A stretch of DNA of 64,000 bases from JAURFX01 sp038125265 (GCA_038125265.1 JAYPDM010000006.1:3555-67554); one strand, 5' to 3'. Numbered from the stretch's first letter, positions 50,023 through 59,640 are shown. Translations and numbers: made by a program. Notes: generated from the sequence alone by a model not told the origin.

Positions 50023-51224
50023 GACTATACTTTCAGCTTTTAAATACTTTTTTTCAGCTCAATGGGAGGCTAAATCTTAAATCCCTTAGCAGAGGGGTCA
50101 TTACAATGGTATTTGCAGTATTTCTTATGACCGCAGGGATTGCTGTTATGAATGGCTTTGAATACGCTTTAAACAGCGCTTTGATTGATAAGATCCCGCA
50201 CTTAAGAGTTACCTCGCCGGAGATCGATAGGGATAGATTTACCTTGGAATCCTCAGATATCGCTTTATATACAAACGAGATAACAGAGGTCATTCCCTAT
50301 CAGGCCAGCATGGGCCTCATAAGAGATTCAGGCAAGGAGATCATTACACAATTGATTGCCTTTGAGGATGGCATGTATCCATCCATACTAGAGCTTTCAC
50401 CAATAGAAAACGAATCTATTATCATCAGTGATACATTAAGCACTGATCTTGGATTAGGTACGAATAATGAGCTTGTGTTGTTTGGTTTAGTTGCCGATCT
50501 AAATGCAATTGCAAATATACCTAGGGTCAAGGTTTTAGGCATCAGGGAGGTAATGAGCTATGCGATGGCAGCTTCAGAAGAGCGAGTAGCCTTGATCAGC
50601 TCTGACACCTTAAACGCTTTAGCGTCTCAGAGGTACATTGAAAAGGGTTTGCTTTTATATCTTGAGACACCACTGAGCATGGATAGCACTATTGCAAGAC
50701 TAAACGAAATACTCTCACCTTTAGCAACTATTACCAGATGGGATGTAGAATATAGAAATCTATTTGAGTCCATTAATATTACTCGTGCAGTTTTATGGGT
50801 TATCCTGTTTATGTTATTTGTGATTTCACTCTTTAATTTATTTTCCATGAATTTATTAGAAGTTAAGTCCAGACAAAGTTTTATAGCTTTACTGAAAGTA
50901 TTGGGACTGCAAAGTCACTTGATCACAAAAGTCTTTCTATTAGTATCATTGGTCAGGATTAGCATGGCAATTATCATAGGATTATTTTTAGGGTTATTGT
51001 TTATGAAAAATCTTGATTTAATTATTCAAGGGATGGGCTTTCTCATCGGTGAGAACCTTTTGTCCTCAGACGTTTATGGTATTGATGCCTTGACTGGAAT
51101 TATTTATAAAAGTGATATTTATTTAATACTTTCAGTGACCTTCTTGTCCGGATTATTTGGCTCTTTCCTTACTGCGAGACAAACTGTTAATGTGTTCCCA
51201 GCAGAGGCCCTAAGAAATGAATAA
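50019..51224 (+). CDS. lolE: Lipoprotein-releasing ABC transporter permease, LolE-like
   Basis: Second permease of the Lol exporter, with the same FtsX/MacB topology: one N-terminal membrane segment, a periplasmic domain of about 220 residues, and three C-terminal segments. It is clearly diverged from the preceding permease, so the exporter is a heterodimer as in E. coli, not the LolF homodimer form. Length 401 residues (414 in E. coli). Overlaps lolD by 8 bases. The LolC/LolE labels could be exchanged. Confidence 0.83.
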   Translation: MRLYFQLLNTFFQLNGRLNLKSLSRGVITMVFAVFLMTAGIAVMNGFEYALNSALIDKIPHLRVTSPEIDRDRFTLESSDIALYTNEITEVIPYQASMGLIRDSGKEIITQLIAFEDGMYPSILELSPIENESIIISDTLSTDLGLGTNNELVLFGLVADLNAIANIPRVKVLGIREVMSYAMAASEERVALISSDTLNALASQRYIEKGLLLYLETPLSMDSTIARLNEILSPLATITRWDVEYRNLFESINITRAVLWVILFMLFVISLFNLFSMNLLEVKSRQSFIALLKVLGLQSHLITKVFLLVSLVRISMAIIIGLFLGLLFMKNLDLIIQGMGFLIGENLLSSDVYGIDALTGIIYKSDIYLILSVTFLSGLFGSFLTARQTVNVFPAEALRNE

Positions 51225-51891
51225 AATCCTTGAGTTAATAAATGTTAGTAAACATTATCGGGATGGCGAAGACTTGCTCCACGTTCTCAAGGATATCAAT
51301 CTGGTCATACATCAGGGCGATAGACTCGCAATCATGGGCGCCTCCGGCTCTGGTAAGACTACCTTATTAAATATTGCAGCCGGTCTAGATCGCCCGTCAT
51401 CCGGAACCATTGAATTTGAGGGAGAGGACATATATAAGCTTAAGGATAATAAGCTTTCTATACTTAGAAATCAGAAAATAGGTTTCATTTTTCAGTCTTT
51501 TCATCTTTTGAATGATCTCAATGTTAGGGATAACGTGGCATTACCTTTATTGATCTCCGGCAAAAATATAAGGGTTGCCATGGAGGAGGCAGAGAAGACT
51601 CTAACGCTTGTAAATCTTGAGAATAAATACAGAAGCTTGCCTCATGAGTTATCGGGAGGTGAAAAACAAAGAGTGGCAATTGCTCGGTCTGTTGTTAACA
51701 AACCATCGATTGTATTCGCCGATGAACCCACCGGTAACCTGGATAACCCTAACGCATCTCTTATTACATCTTTATTAATTAAGCTCTCACATGAGCTCAA
51801 TACGACTCTTGTGGTGGTTACTCATGATATTGAAATCGCTGATAAAATGGATAAGAGATTAACCATCCAGAATGGAACATTTACTGATTAG
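51217..51891 (+). CDS. lolD: Lipoprotein-releasing ABC transporter ATPase LolD
   Basis: Energises lipoprotein release. Walker A GASGSGKT (residues 41-48), signature LSGGEKQRVAIARS, Walker B VFADEPTGNLD and the switch His in VVVTHD. The LolD-family FQSFHLLNDLNVRDNVALPLL stretch is recognisable. Length 224 residues (233 in E. coli). It follows both permeases; in E. coli lolD lies between lolC and lolE. msbA starts at the next base after its stop. Confidence 0.95.
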   Translation: MNKILELINVSKHYRDGEDLLHVLKDINLVIHQGDRLAIMGASGSGKTTLLNIAAGLDRPSSGTIEFEGEDIYKLKDNKLSILRNQKIGFIFQSFHLLNDLNVRDNVALPLLISGKNIRVAMEEAEKTLTLVNLENKYRSLPHELSGGEKQRVAIARSVVNKPSIVFADEPTGNLDNPNASLITSLLIKLSHELNTTLVVVTHDIEIADKMDKRLTIQNGTFTD

Positions 51892-53631
51892 ATGACGCGC
51901 GAATACCGAAGCTTGAAATACACCTATGGAAGGTTGCTAGGCTATTTAATGCCCCATTGGAACGTCTTATTAATTTCAATGATTGCGATGGTATTCTACT
52001 CCCTTGCTAATGCTGCTGTGCCTTACTTGATGGAGACAATTATTGATGCATTAGGCTCTTTGAACGAACTCAATAGCTATTTTGTTCCAGTATTGCTCCT
52101 AATTATTTTTACTGTTCGAGGAATCACAGACGTTGTTACAGTATATGGTTTAGGTTGGTTGGGGCGCAGAGTCATTCGGGACCTGCGAAGTGAAATTTTT
52201 AATAAATATCTAGTATTGCCTACGAGCTATTACGAGGCGACATCTTCTGGGTCCATGATTTCGAAGCTTACCTATAATACCGAGCAAGTAGCTCAAGCCA
52301 TTTCTGATGCAATTGTCGTGTTAGTCCGAGACTCTCTTACCATTGTCGTGCTGGTTATAGCTATGATCTACTACAGTCCATCCTTGACACTTATCGTGTT
52401 TCTTCTGGTCCCCTTTATTGCAATTTTAATCAGAGTCATGAGTAGGGCATTCCGAAAATACAGTGTGCGCATCCAAGATTCTATGGCAGATGCTACAAAA
52501 TCGACTGAAGAAATTATTCATGGCCACAGGGATATTAAAATCTATCAGGCAGAAGGATTTCAATCTAAAAGATTCATGAGCATCAATCGGGAAAATTATA
52601 AATCGAATCTTAAGATTATTGCGGTTAGGGCAATAGGGGATGCAATGACGCAATATGTATTGGCACTTGGTATTGCTTTTATTGTATGGATTACCCTAAG
52701 CTCATCAGAATTTATCCAATTAGATGCACCAAGCTTTATGGCATTCCTGACTGCTATGGGTATGCTATTGGCACCAATAAAGCGACTGACAAACATCAAT
52801 GCTGCGATACAAAGAGGGATAGCCTCATCCGGGGTATTGTTTGAAATTATAGATACTTCAGAGGAGAGAGACCAGGGTACCATAAATATTGAAGCCGCTC
52901 GTGGTGAAATAAAATTCAGTAACGTTACTTTTGCATACCGTAATGATGATGAGGTTGCGCTTGATGATGTTTCATTAATGATTAAGGAAGGAACCAGTGT
53001 TGCTTTTGTGGGCAGATCTGGAGCGGGTAAGACTTCCCTTGTCTCTCTGATCCCTAGATTTTATGAAGTCGAGGAGGGCACTATCTTTCTTGATGGGAAA
53101 AACATTCAAGATTTAACGATGCACTCTCTTAGAAAACAGATTTCACTCGTCAGTCAAGATATTGTTCTACTTGAAGGTACAATTGCTGAGAATATTTCTT
53201 ATGGTATGGATAAAAATATAGATCAAGAATCAATCCTAAGCGCCATTGAGTCCGCTCATTTGACCGAATTGATTCAGTCATTACCAAATGGAATACATTC
53301 AAATATCGGTGAGAGGGGTGCCATGCTCTCAGGCGGACAAAAGCAGAGAATCGCCATTGCAAGGGCAATTATTAAGGATGCTCCGATATTAATTCTTGAT
53401 GAGGCGACCTCATCCCTTGATTCAGAGTCTGAAAGATATATACGTGACTCGATCGCAAAGCTCATGCAGGGTCGAACCACTTTAATCATTGCACATCGAT
53501 TTACTTTTACTGAACATGTTGACAAAATCTATGTGCTTGACGAGGGCAAGATTATTGAAGAGGGAACACACAGTCAACTGCTCGAAACAGATGGTGTTTA
53601 TCGATCACTTTATAACATGCAAGCTCACTGA
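51892..53631 (+). CDS. msbA: Lipid A export ATP-binding/permease protein MsbA
   Basis: Flips lipid A-core across the inner membrane. Six membrane segments (residues about 20-310) followed by the ATPase: Walker A GRSGAGKTS (about 374), LSGGQKQRIAIARA, ILDEATSSLDSES and the His switch in IIAHRF. Length 579 residues (582 in E. coli). lpxK overlaps its stop by one base; msbA-lpxK is the conserved pair in gammaproteobacteria. Confidence 0.95.
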   Translation: MTREYRSLKYTYGRLLGYLMPHWNVLLISMIAMVFYSLANAAVPYLMETIIDALGSLNELNSYFVPVLLLIIFTVRGITDVVTVYGLGWLGRRVIRDLRSEIFNKYLVLPTSYYEATSSGSMISKLTYNTEQVAQAISDAIVVLVRDSLTIVVLVIAMIYYSPSLTLIVFLLVPFIAILIRVMSRAFRKYSVRIQDSMADATKSTEEIIHGHRDIKIYQAEGFQSKRFMSINRENYKSNLKIIAVRAIGDAMTQYVLALGIAFIVWITLSSSEFIQLDAPSFMAFLTAMGMLLAPIKRLTNINAAIQRGIASSGVLFEIIDTSEERDQGTINIEAARGEIKFSNVTFAYRNDDEVALDDVSLMIKEGTSVAFVGRSGAGKTSLVSLIPRFYEVEEGTIFLDGKNIQDLTMHSLRKQISLVSQDIVLLEGTIAENISYGMDKNIDQESILSAIESAHLTELIQSLPNGIHSNIGERGAMLSGGQKQRIAIARAIIKDAPILILDEATSSLDSESERYIRDSIAKLMQGRTTLIIAHRFTFTEHVDKIYVLDEGKIIEEGTHSQLLETDGVYRSLYNMQAH

Positions 53632-54599
53632 TGACTTATCGATTTATCCAGTGGCTCTGGTATAAGAGTCGTTTCCTATACTTATTCTTTTATCCCTTTA
53701 GCATTTGTGTTCAGATTGCACAAAAAATCAGATTCTATCTCTATCAAGTAGGTTTTATAAAATCCTACAAACTTCCGGTAAAAGTGATCGTTATTGGTAA
53801 TTTGACAGCCGGCGGGTCCGGCAAAACTCCTTTAACGATAAATATTGCTCAACGTATTACAAATCTTGGATTAAAAGTGGGTATTCATGTCAGTGGTTAT
53901 AAAAGCAAAAACGCTTCTGAAGTTAAAATATTAGATTATGATTCTACGGCTGAGGAGGTAGGTGACGAGGCGCTAGAAATTGCTCAGTTAACTGGATGCA
54001 AGGTTGTTAAGGGCAGAGATAAGGTTCGGGCCATAAGTACTCTATTAAAATATGAGCCTCTTGATGTAGTCATTTGCGATGATGGTTTACAGCACCATAG
54101 GTTAAGACGTGATCATAATATTTTGATTGAGGATGCAAAGGAGAATCTCAATAAACTGTATATTCCATTTGGTCCTTTTAGGTGCAGTATTCATGAGATC
54201 AAGAGCCCAGATCTAATATTTACAAGGGACCTTACGGACAGTTTGAATCAATTTAGGCTTACGCCTGGTTTGATAAAAAATATAAGACATGAAACAGTGT
54301 CAAAAGATTTCTTTTCATTAGGGTTTCATGCGGTAACCGGTATTGCAAAGCCCAAAAGTTTTTTCTCAAATCTCGAGGGCATTTCTGAAAATATTCATTT
54401 CCATGCATTCCCTGATCATTTTAATTTTTCCAAAAAAGACCTGATCTTTGAGGATGACTTACCAATACTTATGACACATAAAGACATCGTAAAATGTAAT
54501 GAGGATTGGGGTCTTCCAATCTACTACCTTGAAGGTAAAATAGATTTTTCCTCAGATGCCAAAAAGGCCTTAGATAAATTTTTAGCGAATATTCAATGA
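53631..54599 (+). CDS. lpxK: Tetraacyldisaccharide 4'-kinase
   Basis: Phosphorylates the lipid A disaccharide at the 4' position. N-terminal membrane-associated segment (about residues 5-30), P-loop GNLTAGGSGKTPLT (GGSGKT at 61-66), GDEALEIA and the DDGLQHHRLRRD active-site motif. Length 322 residues (328 in E. coli). Overlaps kdsB by 4 bases; the small ycaR/Trm112-like gene that often separates them is absent. Confidence 0.95.
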   Translation: MTYRFIQWLWYKSRFLYLFFYPFSICVQIAQKIRFYLYQVGFIKSYKLPVKVIVIGNLTAGGSGKTPLTINIAQRITNLGLKVGIHVSGYKSKNASEVKILDYDSTAEEVGDEALEIAQLTGCKVVKGRDKVRAISTLLKYEPLDVVICDDGLQHHRLRRDHNILIEDAKENLNKLYIPFGPFRCSIHEIKSPDLIFTRDLTDSLNQFRLTPGLIKNIRHETVSKDFFSLGFHAVTGIAKPKSFFSNLEGISENIHFHAFPDHFNFSKKDLIFEDDLPILMTHKDIVKCNEDWGLPIYYLEGKIDFSSDAKKALDKFLANIQ

Positions 54600-55327
54600 A
54601 TTTACAATACGTCATTCCTTGCAGGCTCAATTCAAAGAGGTTCCCAGGAAAAGCCTTGGCACAACTTGCAGGTAAATCAATTATCCAAAGAGTCTATGAG
54701 CAGGTTCAACAAGTCAAGGGAGCATCACCCATAATTGCAACAGACAGCGATGAAATTGCTAAGGCATGCTCTAAGTTTAATGCAACAATCGTTAGGACAA
54801 GTTCCGCTCCCAGAAATGGAACAGAGCGTATAGCCGAGGTAGCAAAACAGCTCAAATGGACCGATACAACGCGTGTGATAAATATACAAGGCGATGAGCC
54901 TCTTATTAATCCACAAATTATTGAGGACTTAGCGCTATGCATGAGAGAAAAGAATTCGAATATGGCGACCGTAGTGACAGATTTTCATTCAAATGAAGAG
55001 TATTTTGATCAAAATACGGCAAAAGTTTTAGTGAATTCTTCATCTCAAGCGATCAGCTTTTCCAGGCGCGGTCCAGACTGTGAACACTTTGAAGAAATAC
55101 GACATTTCTGCTTTCGTCATATCGGGCTTTATGGTTACTCGATCGACACCCTCAATAAAATAATGGAATCATCGCCGTGCTCTTGGGAGATTCATGAGAG
55201 ACTCGAACAGCTGAGAGCCCTATGGTTAAACATACCCATTGATATTCTTCACACGGATAAGAAAACTTACCGTGGAGTCGATACCTTAGACGATCTCAAA
55301 TACCTTGAGGCTGAAATTGCAAGTTAG
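54596..55327 (+). CDS. kdsB: 3-deoxy-manno-octulosonate cytidylyltransferase
   Basis: Activates Kdo as CMP-Kdo for the LPS inner core. N terminus VIPCRLNSKRFPGKAL is the nucleotide-binding loop (Cys where Ala is usual), INIQGDEPLINP binds metal and substrate, and HIGLYGYSIDTL is further typical. Length 243 residues (248 in E. coli). Overlaps lpxK by 4 bases and the following phosphatase by 11. Confidence 0.95.
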   Translation: MNLQYVIPCRLNSKRFPGKALAQLAGKSIIQRVYEQVQQVKGASPIIATDSDEIAKACSKFNATIVRTSSAPRNGTERIAEVAKQLKWTDTTRVINIQGDEPLINPQIIEDLALCMREKNSNMATVVTDFHSNEEYFDQNTAKVLVNSSSQAISFSRRGPDCEHFEEIRHFCFRHIGLYGYSIDTLNKIMESSPCSWEIHERLEQLRALWLNIPIDILHTDKKTYRGVDTLDDLKYLEAEIAS

Positions 55328-55717
55328 CTTTCTGTTTTTTTGTATGGGGAATATATGTCGGAGTCCGCTCGCCGAGGGATATCTTAAAAAAAAGACCTCT
55401 CATTTAAATACCATTAAAGTAAAATCTTCCGGCACTCATAAGTATCATATCGGGAGTCCGCCGGACCCAAGATCCATAGCGCTAGCGAAAGAATTTGAAA
55501 TTGACATCTCTGGTTATCGGGCGAGCCATTTAAGCCAACATGATCTTAGTAGTTATGACTTCATTTATGCATTAGATTCCAATAACCTAGAATATTTCAT
55601 CAATCACTATCCCTCGCATAAGGATAAATGTAGCTTGATTACTCAATTTAACCCTATACCCCAGGATGTGCCGGATCCATACTATGGGGATATGTCTGAT
55701 TTTGAGAGTTCTTTCTC
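55317..55717 (+). CDS. Low-molecular-weight protein-tyrosine phosphatase, 3' end lost in gap
   Basis: Related to Wzb/PtpA. FCMGNICRSP at the N terminus is the C-x5-R phosphate loop, and VPDPYYGD near the break carries the general acid Asp. About 133 residues are visible before the N run, against 140-160 for complete proteins, so only the last 10-25 residues should be missing. I start at TTG 55317 (GAGG at 55307-55310); TTG 55305 is the alternative. Substrate unknown. In Pseudomonas the same gene follows kdsB. Confidence 0.88.
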
Positions 55718-55817
55718 NNNNNNNNNNNNNNNNNNNNNNNNNNNNNNNNNNNNNNNNNNNNNNNNNNNNNNNNNNNNNNNNNNNNNNNNNNNNNNNNNNN
55801 NNNNNNNNNNNNNNNNN
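55718..55817. other. Scaffold gap of 100 N between the phosphatase and rne
   Basis: Exactly 100 N, so the true length is unknown. It removes the phosphatase C terminus and the end of rne. In Pseudomonas murB sits between these two genes, so a whole gene could be hidden here; nothing in the sequence shows it. Confidence 0.97.
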
Positions 55818-57547
55818 GGCCTCGAGTTATTTCTTCTTCTTCGGTTATAGCGTCCTTTCTGGTTACGATAATTTTTTTTCTTCTTACTACTAAAAAGTGA
55901 GCTAAACCATCGAATGAGCGCTGTTAACAAGCCTGGCTGCTTAGGTTTTGGGGGTGGAGTATTAGGTAAAATATTCTCGACCAAAGGCTCTCTGCTTACC
56001 GAGGGAGATACCTGATTGAGGGCAGGGCGTTTACCAACCTCCCTTTCAAGGGACTCCTTGATCAGATCATCCACTTTAGATATTTCATCTTTTCTAACTC
56101 TAATGATTTCATAAGCAGGCGTCTGAAGCTTAGGATTGGTAAGAAGAACAACAGATATGAGATTATTGCTTTCAATCTTATTTAGGACATCCCTTTTCTG
56201 ATTCAAGATGTAGTCACTCACCTCAAGAGGAACAAATACAAGCACCTTCCCAGTGTTGTCTTTTCTTGACTCCTCTCCAATGCGTCTTAGTATTGATAGC
56301 GTGATCGACTCTAAACTTCTAATTTGTCCTAGGCCTGAGCACCTTGGACAAGTTAACTGGGTTGAATCCTCAAGCGCAGGCTTAAGCCTTTGCCTTGACA
56401 TCTCAAGAAGACCAAACCTTGATATCTTGCCCACTTGTATTCTAGCCTTATCATCTTCCAGAGCAGACTTTAATTTATTCTCGACTTCTCGCTGATTCTT
56501 AAATGAGCTCATGTCAATAAAATCAATAACTATAAGGCCACCGATATCTCTAATCCTTAATTGCCTTGCTATCTCTTGGGCTGCTTCTAGGTTAGTATTG
56601 AGTGCAGTGGTCTCAATATCCTCTCCCTTGGTTGACCTCGATGAATTAATATCGATAGAGATCAATGCTTCAGTATGATCAATAACCATACTGCCGCCCG
56701 AAGGAAGATTCACTTGATGGGCATAAGCAGACTCGATTTGGCTCTCAATTTGATACCTTGAGAAGAGAGTCGTCTGAGGATCATCATGGAGTTTAATTTT
56801 ATTGAGATTATGAGGCATAATTTTTTCAATAAAAGCAATGAGCTCCTCATGCCTTTGGGCATTATCAATAATCACCTCACCGATATCGGAATTCATATGA
56901 TCTCTGATTGCTCGAATAACTGAGTTTCCCTCACGATAGATAAGCGCAGGCCCGGGATTTTTAACGGCTGCCATCTTTATGGCCTCCCAGATACTACTCA
57001 AATAATTCAGATCCCACTGCAACTCCTCAGCGCTGCGACCGACACCGGCAGTCCTCACAATATAGCTCATGCTCTTATCTAGGCTGATGGCCTTGAGAGT
57101 TTTTTGTAATTGCTTCCTATCTTCAGGAGAGATTCTTCTTGAGATTCCTCCCGCGCCAGGACTGTTTGGCATTAATACGAGGAATCTTCCGGCTAAAGAT
57201 AGAAATGTGGTTAGGGCAGCACCCTTATTGCCACGTTCCTCTTTGACTACTTGCACCACAATTTCCTGACCCTCATGAATCAGTTCCTTGATATTCGCAT
57301 TCTGGTCAGCCTTAAAATACTCCTTTGAAATTTCTTTGAGGGGCAGGAATCCATGGCGCTCATTGCCAAAATTGACGAAGACCGCCTCTAGTGAAGGTTC
57401 TACGCGACCAACAATACCCTTATAGATATTAGACTTTATCTGGGCCTGAGAAGATATCTCTATATCTAAATCGTAGAGCCTTTGCCCATCTACCAGAGCT
57501 ACCCGAGTCTCTTCCTCTTGAGTAGCATTTATTAGAATTCTTTTCAT
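55818..57547 (-). CDS. rne: Ribonuclease E, 3' end lost in gap
   Basis: Essential endoribonuclease for rRNA, tRNA and mRNA processing. About 576 residues are visible, covering the whole catalytic half: start MKRILINATQEEE, S1 domain (YKGIVGRVEPSLEAVFVNFG), DNase I-like domain with SIDINSSRS (first Mg-binding Asp) and IVIDFIDM (second), and the zinc-link CPRCSGLG. After about residue 500 comes a basic segment (KKKKNYRNQKGRYNRRRRNN) like the start of the degradosome scaffold. The apparent reading frame beyond the gap is antisense to the phosphatase and is not rne. Confidence 0.94.
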
Positions 57548-57567
57548 TTAATACTTCCTTGCTAAAG

Positions 57568-57660
57568 CTAGAGTCATAAGTAAAAAATTCAGCTATGAAC
57601 AACGAACCATTGCTTGTATTGAAATTTTGGGTTTTCAGGTTCGGCATGTGTTTACTCTAG
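57568..57660 (-). promoter_or_regulatory. Structured rne leader, candidate RNase E autoregulatory element
   Basis: In the minus-strand leader two nested inverted repeats can pair: an outer 7-base stem CTAGAGT (57568-57574 on +) with ACTCTAG (57654-57660), and an inner 6-base stem CGAACC (57603-57608) with GGTTCG (57638-57643). It starts 20 bases before the rne ATG. In E. coli RNase E cuts its own long structured leader to control its level; the same role here is inferred from position and structure, not from sequence identity. Confidence 0.4.
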
Positions 57661-57756
57661 GTTAAATTCTTAAAAAATTGACAGCATCTGCTGTTAAGCT
57701 GAACTTATTTTGATAGATAATACACCAATCTTAATAAAATTCATAAGTCATATTTA

Positions 57757-58680
57757 ATGAGCAAGCTTGAGAGCAATAAATCCAGAACCTTTAATGTGAA
57801 CAGTGAGCATGCAGGGCAAAGGGTAGATAATTTTTTATTGAGAGAGCTTAAAGGGGTTCCAAGAAGCCTCATTTATAAATTAATCAGAAGAGCTAAAGTC
57901 AAGGTCAATGATAAGAAAACATCCGCATCAACAAAGCTTAATACTAATGACAAGATCAGCGTTAGAGATATTGATCTAAGGCCAGATAAATTTCGTGAAA
58001 GAATAAATTCTGACCAAGTTGAATGGCTAAAAGAATTTATTATTTTTGAGAATGAGCTTGTTGTGGCTATCAATAAGCCGATTGGCCTTTCAGTGCACGC
58101 AGGCACGGGGCAGCAAAATGGACTGATCGAGATGGTGCGATCGCTGAGGCCTGATTTGGGTCAGTCAGATCTAGTTCATCGACTTGATAAATTAACATCA
58201 GGATGTATCTTGATTGCAAAAAAAAGATCCACCCTAAGATCCCTTCATGAGGTTTTTAGGGCCAATAAGGTTTCAAAATATTATGATGCTATCGTCTACG
58301 GGAGATGGGATCTTGGTGATATTGAGATAAATTTAAAACTTGAGAGAAAGAGAATCCATAAGCAATCAGTGACTGTAGTTAGCTCTAAAGGTAAGGAATC
58401 GGTTAGCCGTATCTCTCTTTTAGAGCGTAACAGAAATGCCTCGCACTTAAGGATTGAGCTTGTGACGGGCAGGATGCATCAGATAAGGGCTCACCTCCAT
58501 CACCTTGGTTTTCCAATCATTGGTGACCCAAAGTATAAAGACAATCTGATGAACGAAAAGAAGAAAATTAGCTCAACCAGAATGTTGCTTCATGCAACCA
58601 AAATGGTATTCCACGAACAAATTGATGGCATACCTAAAGAGTTAGTATGTAAGCCAAGCGACGAGTTTATATTGGACTGA
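57757..58680 (+). CDS. rluC: 23S rRNA pseudouridine synthase RluC
   Basis: Makes pseudouridine at several 23S rRNA sites. N-terminal S4 RNA-binding domain (QRVDNFLLRELKGVPRSLIYKLIRRAKVKVN) and an RluA-type catalytic domain with HRLDKLTSG (catalytic Asp about residue 143) and RMHQIRAHLHHLGFPIIGDPKY. Length 307 residues (319 in E. coli). Divergent from rne, the conserved rne/rluC arrangement, which favours RluC over RluA or RluD. Overlaps maf on the other strand by 14 bases. Confidence 0.92.
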   Translation: MSKLESNKSRTFNVNSEHAGQRVDNFLLRELKGVPRSLIYKLIRRAKVKVNDKKTSASTKLNTNDKISVRDIDLRPDKFRERINSDQVEWLKEFIIFENELVVAINKPIGLSVHAGTGQQNGLIEMVRSLRPDLGQSDLVHRLDKLTSGCILIAKKRSTLRSLHEVFRANKVSKYYDAIVYGRWDLGDIEINLKLERKRIHKQSVTVVSSKGKESVSRISLLERNRNASHLRIELVTGRMHQIRAHLHHLGFPIIGDPKYKDNLMNEKKKISSTRMLLHATKMVFHEQIDGIPKELVCKPSDEFILD

Positions 58681-59251
58681 TGCCAATTTCCTCAAGAGCT
58701 CTTATTAATTGCATGATGGGGAGTCCTTGCAGGGCGTAAGGGTCCCTCATACTCACATACTCCATTAGTAGGGGACCAAGTGACTCAATTTTAAAGCCCC
58801 CTGCACAGTCAGATGCATTTTCCTTTTCCACGTACTTGTTAATAAGTTCATCAGGGAGTTCTTTAAATTTGACTAAAGTACAATCGGTGATCAATTTATT
58901 GATGCTTTGATCCTTAGAAGATACATACATCGAGGTATAAAATGACACCTCCTTATTGCTTAATTGCGCCAATTGTTTTTTTTGATTTTCAATGGTCCCT
59001 GGTTTTTCGAGAAAGCCTCCATCAAAGTAGCCTACCTGATCGCCACCAATTAGGATATCTTTAGGGCTGCAGTCAATGGATCCAATTATTGATAGGACCT
59101 TGTCTTTTGCAAGCCTCCTCGACTCAAACTCAGGGTCATTTAGAGTATTTATTGTTTCATCAGCATAATGGGAAACAGATACGACTTCTGCAAAAAATTT
59201 TTGCATGATTCCGATTTTATATACGGATTGGCTGGCTAAGTAGATTTTCAT
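58667..59251 (-). CDS. Maf/YceF-like nucleotide pyrophosphatase, divergent
   Basis: YceF-type Maf proteins hydrolyse m7GTP. Matches to the family: IYLASQS at the start, IGGDQV (catalytic Asp), EKPGT, SFYTSMYV, and DCAGGFKIESLG near the C terminus. The usual substrate loop SPRR (SPWRR in E. coli YceF) is replaced by SVYKIG, so both conserved Arg are missing. Length 194 residues, as in E. coli. Position between rluC and rpmF is the normal place of YceF. Activity is uncertain because of the altered loop. Confidence 0.85.
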   Translation of the reverse strand: MKIYLASQSVYKIGIMQKFFAEVVSVSHYADETINTLNDPEFESRRLAKDKVLSIIGSIDCSPKDILIGGDQVGYFDGGFLEKPGTIENQKKQLAQLSNKEVSFYTSMYVSSKDQSINKLITDCTLVKFKELPDELINKYVEKENASDCAGGFKIESLGPLLMEYVSMRDPYALQGLPIMQLIRALEEIGISPI

Positions 59252-59417
59252 TGCTCAATTTTAGATATTTAATTTTATTTTAATAGCAAATTGATCGTAT
59301 GGGGGATAGATAAAATACTAATGTTTAAGGGATTCTAATAAAAATTATCAAAAATAGTGGTGTATTTTCTTTTATTTTTTTCATAACATATGACATCTTA
59401 AATTTGTAAGAATACTT

Positions 59418-59618
59418 ATGGCAGTACAAAAATCAAAAAAATCTAGATCAAGACGAAATATGAGACGCTCACATGATGCTCTCGGTAGTACCTCTTTATC
59501 TACGGATCCACAGACTGGTGAGAAGCATAGAAGACATCACTTAACCCAAGAGGGATTCTACAAAGGAAAGCAAATTGTAGAGGTTATTAAGCCAGTAGAC
59601 GAGGAAGAAGAAGCTTAA
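59418..59618 (+). CDS. rpmF: 50S ribosomal protein L32
   Basis: Short basic ribosomal protein with the start [21 protein letters not shown], followed by a variable region ([17 protein letters not shown]). No zinc-binding Cys, as in other gammaproteobacteria. Length 66 residues against 57 in E. coli, because of an acidic end (VDEEEEA). It precedes plsX by 22 bases. The yceD gene normally just upstream is absent: the 166 bases to maf hold no supported reading frame. Confidence 0.95.
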   Translation: MAVQKSKKSRSRRNMRRSHDALGSTSLSTDPQTGEKHRRHHLTQEGFYKGKQIVEVIKPVDEEEEA

Positions 59619-59640
59619 CGCCTCACCTCTTACTTCTATT

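Noticed and set aside
55682..55717. Continuation of the rne reading frame through the gap into the phosphatase gene
   Set aside because: The frame is carried by N codons and the residues beyond the gap are antisense to a recognisable phosphatase; rne ends within or before the gap.
59252..59417. A missing yceD or other small gene in the maf-rpmF spacer
   Set aside because: The stretch is very AT-rich and I found no reading frame with a start and family motif; too short for yceD.
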